Source: Shewanella inventionis
GTDB lineage: Bacteria; Pseudomonadota; Gammaproteobacteria; Enterobacterales; Shewanellaceae
Direction of reading: 5' to 3'
Assembly (NCBI RefSeq): GCF_014641855.1
Contig: NZ_BMII01000028.1
Span: forward strand, 1 to 64,000
Length of the DNA: 64,000 nucleotides
A program made the position numbers and the translations under genes. Below, piece by piece: positions 37,284 to 46,722 of this stretch (the first letter of the stretch is position 1; every line of letters starts with the position of its first letter). The notes beneath the pieces are model-generated. The model did not search any database. It was not told the origin of the DNA and saw nothing but the letters and a program-made list of their open reading frames with translations.

Positions 37284-37846
37284 TTATTTCCCCAGATAAA
37301 GTCGAATCAAAATTAAACAAGCTAACTAATACGTTGAATTACCAATGATATATACGACGATTAAGCGTTCTTGTTTGTACAGTGTAAATATCGATCTTTG
37401 TAAAACAGCTATATTCAATAACGACAAGGGGATTCAACAGCACATCATTTTCGCTATGAAAATGTATCCTGAAAATACGAAATGACCACTTATAGTGAAC
37501 AATTAACCGTAAAATCATGCTAGGACGAGTTACAACATTAAACAAATCAATTATTTTAATATGCAACTATTCGTAATACGAATAAGGCAAACATAAACTA
37601 GTGTTTTTACTCAAATTTTGTGTCGCGATTCAGTATAAATGCGCTTTATGATCATCAATGGTTGGTCACTCACCAAAGCGAAAACGGCTAAATACACCCA
37701 GCACTATTAATAATGCGAATGTGAACATATAAGTAATATGCATTTGGATAATACTTGCAGTTAACTTAGCATCAGTAATCTGAGATGAATTGCTTTATCT
37801 AAATAAACACTTGATAGACGCTGAAAAGACATGGAGAGTAACAACA
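37284..37846. other. Intergenic region with divergent promoters
   Basis: 563 bases between the TonB receptor (minus) and the acyl-CoA dehydrogenase (plus). It is AT-rich with no convincing gene. It contains a palindromic operator candidate at 37568-37584. Confidence 0.6.
37568..37584. promoter_or_regulatory. Palindromic operator candidate
   Basis: TATTCGTAATACGAATA is a perfect dyad with eight-base arms around a central A. It lies in the divergent promoter region of the receptor and the acyl-CoA dehydrogenase. TetR-family regulators bind sites of this form. No TetR gene is visible in the window. Confidence 0.45.
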
Positions 37847-39643
37847 ATGCCTGAATATAAAGCCCCCATACGTGATGTAAAATTTGTAATGCAAGAACTG
37901 CTTGATTGTGAAGGGCACTATCAACGCTTGGGTTACCATGACGCCAGTATTGATATGGTTGATGCCATTATTGCAGAAGCGGCTAAATTAACCGAACAGG
38001 TCGTTGCTCCATTAAATCAAATTGGTGATCAGCAAGGATGTACCTTCAAAGACGGTGTTGTCACTACGCCAGACGGATTTAAAGCCGCATACGACAAGTA
38101 TGTAGAAGGCGGATGGCCAACGTTGTCTCAAAGTGAAGAATTTGGCGGTCAGGGTTTACCACATTCATTAAACATTAGTATTGCAGAGCTTTTCTCAAGC
38201 GCTAACCACAGTTTTGCCATGTATCCAGGCTTAAGCCACGGCGCATTAGCCACCATTGAAGCCCATGGTACCGAAGCCCAAAAACAACAATTTATGCCAA
38301 ACCTTGTTGAAGGTAAATGGACAGGTACCATGTGTTTAACTGAGCCTCATTGCGGCACAGATTTAGGCATGTTGCGTACCAAAGCAGAATTACAGACCGA
38401 CGGCACATATTCGTTAACTGGCACAAAAATCTTTATTTCTGCCGGTGAGCACGATTTATCTGACAACATTGTGCATATCGTTATTGCACGTATTCCTGGT
38501 GCTCCTGAGGGTAACAAAGGCATATCGTTATTTATTGTGCCTAAATTTAACGTTAATGCAGATGGCAGCATTGCCGACAGAAACGGGGTAACCTGTGGTT
38601 CAATCGAACACAAAATGGGAATTAATGGTAACGCGACCTGTGTAATTAATTTCGACGGCGCAACAGGGCACTTAATTGGTGAGCCAAATCGTGGTCTTAA
38701 ATGTATGTTTACCTTTATGAATGCAGCGCGTATTGGTGTTGCCAGTGAAGGTGTTGCCGCCGCAGAAGCCTCATTCCAGGGGGCGTTAGCGTATGCTAAA
38801 GATCGCTTGCAAATGCGCTCTATCAGTGGCGTTAAAAATCCTAATGGCCCAGCCGACCCCATTATTGTGCATCCCGATGTACGTAGAATGCTGTTAACTC
38901 AAAAATCTATTGCTGAAGGCGGACGTGCACTGATTTCGTATCTTGCCCAGCTTGTAGATATTGGCCATGCAGAAAAAGATGAAGCCATTAAAGCCGATGC
39001 CGAAACCAAACTGGCTTTATTAACCCCAATAGCTAAGGCATTTTTATCTGAGCTTGGCTTTGAATGTACAAGCCACGGTGTACAGGTTTTTGGTGGCCAC
39101 GGCTTTATTAAAGAGTGGGGCATGGAACAGCTAATGCGCGATACTAAAATTAGCTGTATTTATGAAGGCACAACCGGTGTGCAGGCCTTGGACTTATTAG
39201 CCCGTAAAATTATTGGCACACAAGGCGAAGTATTAAAGCCGTTTTCTAAAGATGTCACTGCATTTTGCCAGCAAAACATGGACAACCCTGCTATGGCAGA
39301 GTTTATTAAACCGATTATGGCCTATGCTAAAGAGTGGCATGACTTAACCGTGCTCATTGGCGGAAAAGCCATGAAAAACCCAGATGAAATCGGCGGCGCA
39401 TCGGTTGACTACCTAATGTACGCAGGTTATGTCACGCTGGCGTTCTTTTGGGCCAAAATGGCTAAAGTGGCGCAAGATAAACTGGCGGCAGGTACCACAG
39501 AAGCAGCGTTTTATGAAGCTAAAATCAAAACCGCGCAGTTCTACATGCAGCGAATGTTACCTAGAGCAAAAGGCCATGCAGCGTGTATCGCAAATGGTGT
39601 TGACTCTATGATGGCGCTAGACAGTGAAGATTTTGTCTTTTAA
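37847..39643 (+). CDS. Large acyl-CoA dehydrogenase, second copy
   Basis: An acyl-CoA dehydrogenase of 598 aa, paralogous to that at 9426. Motifs: MCLTEPHCGTDLGM, ISAGEHDLSDNIVH, VFGGHGFIKEWGMEQ and IYEGTTGVQALDLL, whose Glu is the usual base. GGAGAG at 37833-37838 decides the start at 37847 over the earlier in-frame codon. The DmdC/FadE5-like size suggests an unusual acyl-CoA. A clear terminator follows. Confidence 0.92.
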   Translation: MPEYKAPIRDVKFVMQELLDCEGHYQRLGYHDASIDMVDAIIAEAAKLTEQVVAPLNQIGDQQGCTFKDGVVTTPDGFKAAYDKYVEGGWPTLSQSEEFGGQGLPHSLNISIAELFSSANHSFAMYPGLSHGALATIEAHGTEAQKQQFMPNLVEGKWTGTMCLTEPHCGTDLGMLRTKAELQTDGTYSLTGTKIFISAGEHDLSDNIVHIVIARIPGAPEGNKGISLFIVPKFNVNADGSIADRNGVTCGSIEHKMGINGNATCVINFDGATGHLIGEPNRGLKCMFTFMNAARIGVASEGVAAAEASFQGALAYAKDRLQMRSISGVKNPNGPADPIIVHPDVRRMLLTQKSIAEGGRALISYLAQLVDIGHAEKDEAIKADAETKLALLTPIAKAFLSELGFECTSHGVQVFGGHGFIKEWGMEQLMRDTKISCIYEGTTGVQALDLLARKIIGTQGEVLKPFSKDVTAFCQQNMDNPAMAEFIKPIMAYAKEWHDLTVLIGGKAMKNPDEIGGASVDYLMYAGYVTLAFFWAKMAKVAQDKLAAGTTEAAFYEAKIKTAQFYMQRMLPRAKGHAACIANGVDSMMALDSEDFVF

Positions 39644-39701
39644 TTTTACTACCGTTTTATCTTTGTAAAATAATAGTAATTTAATCTTAATCCTCAACCC
39701 A

Positions 39702-39730
39702 AAACCGCAACCAAACGTTGCGGTTTTTTA
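39702..39730 (+). terminator. Rho-independent terminator
   Basis: AAACCGCAAC pairs with GTTGCGGTTT around CAAAC and is followed by a T-run. It ends the acyl-CoA dehydrogenase transcript. Confidence 0.88.
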
Positions 39731-39757
39731 TTACCTAGCTTCAGTCTAATTTTAAGT

Positions 39758-39921
39758 AATTCCAAGCAGGATAAATAAGTGTTCAGAGATTGCGTGGGAA
39801 AAATCGCTTAGATAAGGCAGAAATTGCAGCTAGCGAGTTGTTCTAACTTCAACATTTCTAACGATGTTATAAGCGGTTTTAACCAGTAAGCATGATCATA
39901 TTCTTGTGCTGGTTGGTATAA
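39758..39921 (+). repeat. Dispersed intergenic repeat, copy 2
   Basis: About 164 bases with the cores GCAGCTAGCGAGTTGTTCTA and AACCAGTAAGCATGATCA and the right end TTGGTATA. It occupies most of the gap between the terminator and the DUF885 gene. Confidence 0.7.
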
Positions 39922-40027
39922 AGTACCCATGATAATTATTGGTTACAGATTAGTTAATCTCTTGATAATCACTTTAGCGGATGATTCAGCTATAGTAATT
40001 GCTTCATATCAAAAAAGGATTTAGCTA

Positions 40028-41779
40028 ATGTCAGGTAAACTGCTCACTTGTGTGATCCCATTGCTGGCTGTTGTTCCATTTGCATCTTCTGCTCAAACCT
40101 GGGTTGAGATCAGTAATGAATACACTAACAAACAAATTAATATTAACAGTCAATTTCAACCCGAAATGGCAAGCTCATTTGGTATTGTTGAAGCCGATAA
40201 GCGATGTAGCAACATTACAAAGGCACAACAAGATAAGTATTTAAACACCCTTAAAAGCAGTAAACAGACGTTATTAAAAGCACTAGATACTGAAACATTG
40301 CTGCCAGTACGCCAAGACTTAAACATCATTATTGACGATATAGATCAAACCATTGCCAGTGCAGCACTAGAAGACAAATACATGCTGCCCTGGGTAGATG
40401 TGCCTTTAATCATATTCAGAGGTGTATCGGCACTGCTTGATGATCAAATGTCAGATACGCGCAAGCAAGACGCAAATAACCGCCTTGCATGTTATGTCGG
40501 TAAAGCCGGGCAACCTGCATTAACCGAGCAAGCCAAAGCCTTATATGAAGCCGCGTTAGCCAACAAGTCGTTAATGGGACCAACAAAAGAAGAAGTAGAA
40601 CAGGCGCTTGCAAGAACCGACACCCTAATACAAGGTTTGCAGCAGTTATTTGAAAAAAATGATTTTATCAAAGCAGATGACAATTTAGCGCTGTTAACAC
40701 AACAAATTACAGATTACCGTCAATGGGCTGAAAAAACGGTCATTCCGACAAGTCGAGAAGATTTTCGTTTACCGCCAGAAATGTATGCACTAAATCTTAA
40801 AACTGTGGGTATCGATATTGAACCAGAGTTATTAATTGAGCGGGCCAAAGCAAGTTACATGATAACAAAGGCCAACATGCAAGCTTTAGCGCCATTAGTG
40901 GCTAAAAAGTTTGATATGCCATCAAGTGATTATCGAGATGTTATCAGAGAACTTAAAAAAGACTCGTTAACCAATGATAAGATTGAAGGCCATTACCATG
41001 CCATCAATAAACAACTCGAAGCCTTAATCAGTAAACAACAGGTGGTTAATTTACCTGAACGCGACATGATAATGCGTCTTGCAAGCGACGCCGAAGCCGC
41101 TGGAAGTCCTGCACCTCACATGTTACCGCCACCGTTTATTGGTAATACAGGTGAACAAGGCCAGTTTGTGCTTACCACCGGCAACCCCGCGTTAAAGGGT
41201 GATGCCGCTTACGATGACTTTAATTTTAATGCGGTAGCTTACACCTTAAGCGCTCATGAAGGCCGCCCAGGGCATGAACTGCAATTTTCGGTCATGTTAG
41301 AGCAGGGCGTGTCACTGGCACGAGTTTATTATGCGTTTAATAGTGTAAACGTTGAGGGTTGGGCACTGTACGCCGAAGCAGAAATGCTGCCGTATTTACC
41401 TATTGAAGCACAATTGATTGCACTGCAGCACAGGTTATTACGTAATGCCCGTGCCATGTTAGACCCAATGTTAAATCTTGGACTTACCACCAAAGAAAAT
41501 GCATATGCATTATTGCGTAATGAGGTGGTGTTTTCTGAGGCGGCGGTAAAACAAGAAGTAGACCGTTACACCATGAGAATGCCTGGCCAAGCGGGCAGCT
41601 ACTTCTATGGATTATCACGTTTACTCGAAATCAGGGCCGAGGTAGAAATTGCCTTAGGTGATAAATTTGACCGCTTAGCGTTTAATAACTTTGTATTAGA
41701 GCAGGGGTTAATTCCACCCAATTTAATGGCACAAGCGGTTAAAGAACGGTTTTTAACGCCAGCGGTAAAAACAAACTAA
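40028..41779 (+). CDS. DUF885 family exported protein (putative metalloprotease)
   Basis: A 583-aa protein with a Sec signal (about 1-22, ASSA-QT). HEGRPGHE (410-417) is the DUF885 metal-site motif, an HExxxxH form of zinc peptidases. Helical content dominates. It is likely periplasmic. AAGGA lies upstream of the ATG. It is flanked by terminators on both sides, so it is a single-gene unit and not clearly part of the catabolic island. Confidence 0.85.
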   Translation: MSGKLLTCVIPLLAVVPFASSAQTWVEISNEYTNKQININSQFQPEMASSFGIVEADKRCSNITKAQQDKYLNTLKSSKQTLLKALDTETLLPVRQDLNIIIDDIDQTIASAALEDKYMLPWVDVPLIIFRGVSALLDDQMSDTRKQDANNRLACYVGKAGQPALTEQAKALYEAALANKSLMGPTKEEVEQALARTDTLIQGLQQLFEKNDFIKADDNLALLTQQITDYRQWAEKTVIPTSREDFRLPPEMYALNLKTVGIDIEPELLIERAKASYMITKANMQALAPLVAKKFDMPSSDYRDVIRELKKDSLTNDKIEGHYHAINKQLEALISKQQVVNLPERDMIMRLASDAEAAGSPAPHMLPPPFIGNTGEQGQFVLTTGNPALKGDAAYDDFNFNAVAYTLSAHEGRPGHELQFSVMLEQGVSLARVYYAFNSVNVEGWALYAEAEMLPYLPIEAQLIALQHRLLRNARAMLDPMLNLGLTTKENAYALLRNEVVFSEAAVKQEVDRYTMRMPGQAGSYFYGLSRLLEIRAEVEIALGDKFDRLAFNNFVLEQGLIPPNLMAQAVKERFLTPAVKTN

Positions 41780-41812
41780 GCCATTATTATTAAAGCCTTA
41801 ATTAATATACGT

Positions 41813-41851
41813 AAACATCCCATTGAAATCTAATTTGAATGGGATGTTTTT
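41813..41851 (+). terminator. Rho-independent terminator
   Basis: AAACATCCCATT pairs perfectly with AATGGGATGTTT around 13 bases and is followed by T residues. It ends the DUF885 gene; it may also serve the convergent flavin reductase gene. Confidence 0.85.
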
Positions 41852-41878
41852 ATTTGGTAATGACTATAAAAAACAAGG

Positions 41879-42487
41879 TTATTTTTTTGCGTAAGGTAAG
41901 CGCGCTAATTTATTCGTTGTGTGATAGCTATCAAGCCCAGAGATAGCCACAGTATCAATGGCATGTAAATCAATAAAACCATCATCTTCAACGGCGTTAT
42001 CATCAACATACACATCAATGATTTCACCTATTACCAATTCGGTTCCATTCACGGCTAGATGTTGTTGTTCAACCAGTTTGACAGAATACTTAAGGCGGCT
42101 TTGTTTAACAAAAGGTGCATAAAAACCCGTTAGGTATTCAACAGTTAACCCCGTGGCATCAAATTCTGATTCATCTCTGTCATATCGAGCCGACGTTTGG
42201 TGCGCTTGTGAAAAAATAAACTGATTTACCTGATTAATGGTGTAAAAACCTGTTTGTAGAATATTTTCAAAGGTGTGCCTAGGCACACTGTGAGGTCGTA
42301 TTATCATGCCCACAAGTGGCGGATTAGCGCCTAAGTGGAACACCGAACTCACTATCGACAAGTTGGTCTGGCCTTGAGCATCTTGCGTACCAATAAGATT
42401 GGCATTTTTAAACCCCGACAACGAATTAATAAAATGTGCACGTGTGCGTGTATCGAGGGCGTCGATACGCTCTTTAGTAAAATGCAT
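41879..42487 (-). CDS. Flavin reductase-like (FMN-binding split-barrel) protein
   Basis: A 202-aa protein of the flavin reductase-like family; the segment NLIGTQDAQGQTNLSIVSS and PHSVPRHTFENI are typical FMN-contact regions. Members are flavin reductases or close FMN-binding enzymes of unknown role. It is cytoplasmic. AAAGGATC lies before the ATG. It stands alone. Confidence 0.85.
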   Translation of the reverse strand: MHFTKERIDALDTRTRAHFINSLSGFKNANLIGTQDAQGQTNLSIVSSVFHLGANPPLVGMIIRPHSVPRHTFENILQTGFYTINQVNQFIFSQAHQTSARYDRDESEFDATGLTVEYLTGFYAPFVKQSRLKYSVKLVEQQHLAVNGTELVIGEIIDVYVDDNAVEDDGFIDLHAIDTVAISGLDSYHTTNKLARLPYAKK

Positions 42488-42587
42488 AGGGATCCTTTAC
42501 CTTGCCTGATTAACCTGATGTAAAATCTTCAGTTTAAATGGAAATATCCCTGTTATTACGTGACAGGCAATTGAATGGATCTGCTTA

Positions 42588-43334
42588 CTAATCGATTAGC
42601 ACATTATATTCATCTAAGGTGGTGTGGCCTCTTGAGGCTAAAAAAGATAACAAAGCCGCAGGGTTACGATTTAATAATCGATCTAGAGGAAAATCGACCG
42701 ACTCAATGACCTCAATGGATTTATCAAACTCGCCTAGGCTAAATGCCACATGAGAGTCAGAGCCCATCACCAATAATCCGCCTGCATTTTTTACCGCTCT
42801 GGCGATGTCAGTACAGTTGTGTAGACTGCCATTACGTGATGTTAAAAATGACGAATTATTAATTTCAAGCGCAACATTATGTTTTGCTGCAGCCTGCGCC
42901 ACTTTATCTATGTCGATAGGGTATTTGGGATTGCCAGGATGGGTAATAATATCCACGTGGCCACTTTCGATACAATTGATTAGCGCTTTTGTATGCGCCT
43001 CTTTGGTTGACGGGGGAAACACCGGCTCGTGAAAACCAGCCAGTACAATATCGAGCTCTTGTAAATAACTGCCAAAATAATCTATCTCGCCGTATTCATT
43101 TTTAATATTGGCTTCAATACCTCTAAGCAGCCCAATACCATCAACTATTCTGGGCAGTACTCGCATATTCACAAAGTGCCAAAAATGCGGAGCGTCGGCC
43201 ATATCTGGGCCATGATCGGTTATGGCAAATAACTTCATGCCCTTTGATTTTGCCACAGATAAATAATCGTGAACTGTACTGTATGCGTGAGTTGAAGCTA
43301 TAGTATGGGCGTGAATATCAACAGTGTATTTCAT
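42588..43334 (-). CDS. PHP-domain hydrolase, YcdX-like
   Basis: A 248-aa PHP-family phosphoesterase. The metal-binding histidines are in VDIHAHT (His8 and His10) and STHAYS (His16); ITDHGP, ITHPGNP and GSDSHVA carry further ligands. This matches YcdX of E. coli in size and motif order. It likely hydrolyses a phosphate ester using a trinuclear metal centre. The biological substrate is not known. Confidence 0.9.
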   Translation of the reverse strand: MKYTVDIHAHTIASTHAYSTVHDYLSVAKSKGMKLFAITDHGPDMADAPHFWHFVNMRVLPRIVDGIGLLRGIEANIKNEYGEIDYFGSYLQELDIVLAGFHEPVFPPSTKEAHTKALINCIESGHVDIITHPGNPKYPIDIDKVAQAAAKHNVALEINNSSFLTSRNGSLHNCTDIARAVKNAGGLLVMGSDSHVAFSLGEFDKSIEVIESVDFPLDRLLNRNPAALLSFLASRGHTTLDEYNVLID

Positions 43335-43355
43335 AGTTTGCTCACAAGAGGACTC

Positions 43356-43518
43356 ATACCAATTAGCACAAAAATGTGATCATGCTTACTGGTTTTCATC
43401 GCTTATCACTTTGTTAGAAATGTTGAAGTTAGAACAACTAGCTCGCTGCACTCTCGGCCTTATTTTAAACGGTTTTTGCTTCGTAATCTCTGAATACTTA
43501 TTTATCGTGTTTGGTATA
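43356..43518 (-). repeat. Dispersed intergenic repeat, copy 3
   Basis: About 163 bases, in reverse orientation to copies 2 and 4. The ends are ATACCAATTAGCAC and TTGGTATA, which pair as short terminal inverted repeats. This is the clearest copy for defining the element borders. Confidence 0.72.
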
Positions 43519-43992
43519 AACAGATCGAAAGTTTATGCATAGCTTTTGAAAATATAGCCATTAAAAAATGGTCATTAGCTTGCCATTACGCTCTCAAAAT
43601 AACATATCGTTCCCGCGATAGAAAACCCATCGACTCATTAATGGCTTTACGCTTCGTTATGATGTTGATTTAAGCCTTAACATTAAACCTAATCGTTAAA
43701 AAATGGCGTTGATAAAACTGGTTTTGCAATAAAAGGGCGCCTTTGCATAACGTTACCTTGTTACCCCAAACGGATACAAGCAGCGTCAATAAGCGGGATA
43801 GAGTAAATAACTGTAAGCCGTTACTGCACCAGCAAAAGAAAAGCCATTGGGTAAGCAATGGCTTGATGTGGTGTTTAACGCAGGTTAAATATTACTCAAT
43901 ATAAAACGGATTAAGCTAAAAGATTGTATTGATTTACAAACTGAGCTAAAACCGCTGTAAAAACACCATTTAACATCAACCTGCCAGAGTAT
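43519..43992. other. Intergenic region before the S9 peptidase
   Basis: 474 bases without a supportable gene. It holds the minus-strand terminator at 43830-43864; the rest shows no recognised element. Confidence 0.55.
43830..43864 (-). terminator. Rho-independent terminator of the S9 peptidase gene
   Basis: On the minus strand AAGCCATTG pairs with CAATGGCTT and is followed by TTCTTTTGC. It lies about 130 bases after the peptidase stop codon. Confidence 0.7.
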
Positions 43993-45924
43993 TTATTTGC
44001 TTGCTTTTAGTAAGTAAGCATCTAAAAATTCGAGATATTTATTAGATGCACTAATTCGATTATTCTTTTTAGAAAAACCATGGCCTTCATCATCAAAAAG
44101 CAGATAATCAACATAGGTACCACCCGAGCGAATGGCTTGGACCATTTCATCACTCTCAATTTTAAGTACCCGTGGGTCATTAACACCTTGCACAACTAAA
44201 ACCGGGTTATTAACTTTTTCACCAAAAAATACTGGTGAAATACGGTGTAACCTTTCTTTATCTGTTGCGGGATCGCCTAATTCATCGTACAAACTTTTTC
44301 TAAAAGACTCCCAATATGGCGGAATACTTTCGAGGGTACGCACCCAGTTCGTCACACCAAAAATATTAATACCAACCTTAAACTCATCGGTAAATGTCAT
44401 TGCAGCCATAGTCAGGTAACCGCCGTAACTGCCACCCATCACCCCAATTTTTTCAGCATCTACCCAATCTAATGTTTGAAGATACTTTTTGTTATAAACG
44501 ACATCTTGTAAGTCATCTTCACCATGGCGCTTATCATCCAAATGGAAAAAGGTTTTTCCATAACCACTTGAGCCACGATTGTTAATCATGATGATGGCAT
44601 AACCGTTATTAACAAGATGTTGGATCGTTGCACTGTATCCTTTACGTGACTGTCCACCAGGGCCACCATGAATAAACACCAATGCAGGGACTTTATTTAT
44701 CATGCTCGCTTGCTTGGGTTTATACAAAATGGCTGGAATGACTATGCCATCAAAACTCTTAAACCGCACCACCTCACCAGTAACCAAATTTTGCTCTTTT
44801 ATGTTGGGATTACCCGAGTTAGTCAAGCGCGTAATCGAGTCTGAACCCAGTGTGTGAACATATAAATTTGAGGGAGAAGTATCTGAGTTGAGATAGAACA
44901 CCATAGATTTAGAATCATTACTAAAATTAACACCACTTAAATCACCACTAGGTAATGCAGGTAATGTCAGCTCTGACTGGGTTTTTAAGTCTTTAATAAT
45001 TAATTGTGTTTGCGCATCAGCATTAACACCAATAATTTGGTATCTGCCGTCTTTTGAAAAATAACTAAAGCTAACATCCCAGTCAGCTTTATAATTTAAC
45101 GTACTTTTACCCGTGTCTAAATCGTAGGCCCAAGCCTGATTAAACTCACCAAACTCATCTGTTGCATATAACAACTGTTTATTTTTTTTTGAAAAGGTAT
45201 GAACATAATATGAAACATCGCCACTATGCGGGGTGATCAATGTTGGCTTTGCCATTGTTGACTGTAAATCAACCAAGTAGAGATCTGAGTTACTATTTGA
45301 ATGTGTTTTGCTCAGCGCAATAAATTGCCCATTCGGGCTGATATTTTCAACATTAAAACCTGAATCATTTTTAAACACTAATTCACGGCTATAATTATCA
45401 GCATTGTATTGATAAACATCAAAAAACTTTGGATCTCGCTCATTAGTGGCAACAAAAAATGAGCGGTCATTTTCATGCCAAGTTAACATTAAGGCTTTTA
45501 AACCTTCACCTGGGGTTAAATCGAGCTGTGAACCATCTAATTGTTGAACATAAAGATGGTCTAATTCATCACCGCCTTTGTCAGCGCTAAATAAAAACCG
45601 CTCATCGTTAGGAAACCAAGACGCAACAAAAATTGATTCTTTGGTCGAGAAAGTAAGTTGTTTTGCAGGTCCGCCATCTACCGGAACGCGGTAAGCATTA
45701 AAAATCCCACTGGCATCATTACTCACTAACACAGCATCACTTGAATGATTTATAGAAGAACCGTACACACTCGTTGTTTTATAAAACTCTTCAGCACTAT
45801 AGGTTTCAAAAGCAACTGAACTCACTGGCGCAGACAGAGCAGTTACAGCATTGGGTTTATCCACCGTCGAACAAGCGCTGAGTACAGCGAATGCAACGAC
45901 AGTTGTGACGACAAACTTATACAT
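43993..45924 (-). CDS. S9 family peptidase (prolyl oligopeptidase type), lipoprotein
   Basis: A 643-aa protein. The N-terminus has a lipobox (LSAC, Cys18), so it is a lipoprotein facing the periplasm or outside. Residues about 40-380 form a beta-propeller with WD-like strands; the C-terminal hydrolase has GGSYGGY (Ser499), NDPRV (Asp region) and DEGHGF (His). This is the dipeptidyl/acylaminoacyl peptidase layout. It probably trims peptides. It has its own terminator. Confidence 0.92.
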   Translation of the reverse strand: MYKFVVTTVVAFAVLSACSTVDKPNAVTALSAPVSSVAFETYSAEEFYKTTSVYGSSINHSSDAVLVSNDASGIFNAYRVPVDGGPAKQLTFSTKESIFVASWFPNDERFLFSADKGGDELDHLYVQQLDGSQLDLTPGEGLKALMLTWHENDRSFFVATNERDPKFFDVYQYNADNYSRELVFKNDSGFNVENISPNGQFIALSKTHSNSNSDLYLVDLQSTMAKPTLITPHSGDVSYYVHTFSKKNKQLLYATDEFGEFNQAWAYDLDTGKSTLNYKADWDVSFSYFSKDGRYQIIGVNADAQTQLIIKDLKTQSELTLPALPSGDLSGVNFSNDSKSMVFYLNSDTSPSNLYVHTLGSDSITRLTNSGNPNIKEQNLVTGEVVRFKSFDGIVIPAILYKPKQASMINKVPALVFIHGGPGGQSRKGYSATIQHLVNNGYAIIMINNRGSSGYGKTFFHLDDKRHGEDDLQDVVYNKKYLQTLDWVDAEKIGVMGGSYGGYLTMAAMTFTDEFKVGINIFGVTNWVRTLESIPPYWESFRKSLYDELGDPATDKERLHRISPVFFGEKVNNPVLVVQGVNDPRVLKIESDEMVQAIRSGGTYVDYLLFDDEGHGFSKKNNRISASNKYLEFLDAYLLKASK

Positions 45925-46326
45925 AAAAATATCCTTTTTTTATTGATCATATTAATCGAGAACGCCCGCAAACACAGACGGGAGCAACGTCATCCCAATC
46001 ACCCAGTAAAAATCCTTAATAATAGGCAAGTTCAGCCTGTTATTAATGTTGATTATTACCGTATTCAAGCTAGTCGTAAAAACGGATATTAACAAGGAGG
46101 GTCGCACCACGAAAATTTGGACCTAGCAAACTTAAGGCGGCCAATTGGGGCTGATAAGATTTTTAACACTGTATGTTGTAAGTGTTAAAAAGTCTTTTAG
46201 AGTGAAAACGCAGAACTTTATGATGTTAATTTTGTATCTGCATGTAATTATTGGTGATTTCACAAATATGTGGCAAACTAATTTCAATTACAGTTTGTTG
46301 CTGTGCTAGAAGGAACTAGAATTCAT
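45925..46326. other. Intergenic region at the edge of the defence remnant
   Basis: About 400 bases. No gene is supported. A perfect ten-base inverted repeat (TTTTAACACT/AGTGTTAAAA, 46161-46190, loop of ten) is present. The right end carries GAAGGAAC before the restriction-subunit relic. Confidence 0.5.
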
Positions 46327-46468
46327 ATGAGCATCAATAAAGCCAAGCTTACCGAAACCGATATCATCTCCAAATACAGTTCCAACTTTAGATGTTGCAG
46401 CATTTGAAACGTTTAGAGGTTTTTTTGAGTTCATTACGGAAATTATCACTCCTGATACGGCACATTAA
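46327..46468 (+). pseudogene. hsdR: Remnant of a type I restriction R subunit fused to an unidentified tail
   Basis: The frame from 46327 reads MSINKAKLTETDIISKYSSN, then stops at 46407. The first 17 residues match the usual N-terminus of HsdR proteins of type I systems, and a good ribosome site (AAGGAA) is still in place. A second open frame then runs from about 46376 to the TAA at 46466 and reads LDVAAFETFRGFFEFITEII; it looks like the C-terminal end of another protein. An internal deletion that joined two genes would explain both. Confidence 0.65.
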
Positions 46469-46704
46469 TGGAATATCAACAATTTAAGCATAGGTATTGT
46501 ATGGAAACATCTGAAAGAATTGAAATATGGAACGCATTTCTAACTGAGTGTTCATACCCTGGTTTTGCGCGTGACCATATCATTGCAATAGGCGATAACC
46601 CACCAGAAGTTATACAATTTGTTGGGGCTGTAGGTAATGCATACCACAGACTTTACACACCTTTGATGTCATATAAAGATGAACTTCAGCTCTTGAAAGG
46701 TTAA
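46468..46704 (+). CDS. Small protein of unknown function upstream of darT
   Basis: A 78-aa frame whose ATG overlaps the stop of the preceding fragment (TAATG). It is acidic to neutral with segments SERIEIWNAFLTE and HIIAIGDNPPEVIQF. No family is recognised. It precedes darT by 18 bases, so it would be co-transcribed. It may be a real third gene of the module or the end of the deleted gene; an internal ATG at 46501 is an alternative start. Confidence 0.5.
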   Translation: MEYQQFKHRYCMETSERIEIWNAFLTECSYPGFARDHIIAIGDNPPEVIQFVGAVGNAYHRLYTPLMSYKDELQLLKG

Positions 46705-46722
46705 TTTAATTGGAGCACCTTG

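Noticed and set aside
38347..38862. A 171-codon antisense frame within the acyl-CoA dehydrogenase gene
   Set aside because: It is a mirror frame of a well-supported gene with clear acyl-CoA dehydrogenase motifs on the plus strand.
45925..46326. A further insertion element before the HsdR relic
   Set aside because: The inverted repeat at 46161-46190 is not matched by a target duplication or a transposase remnant.
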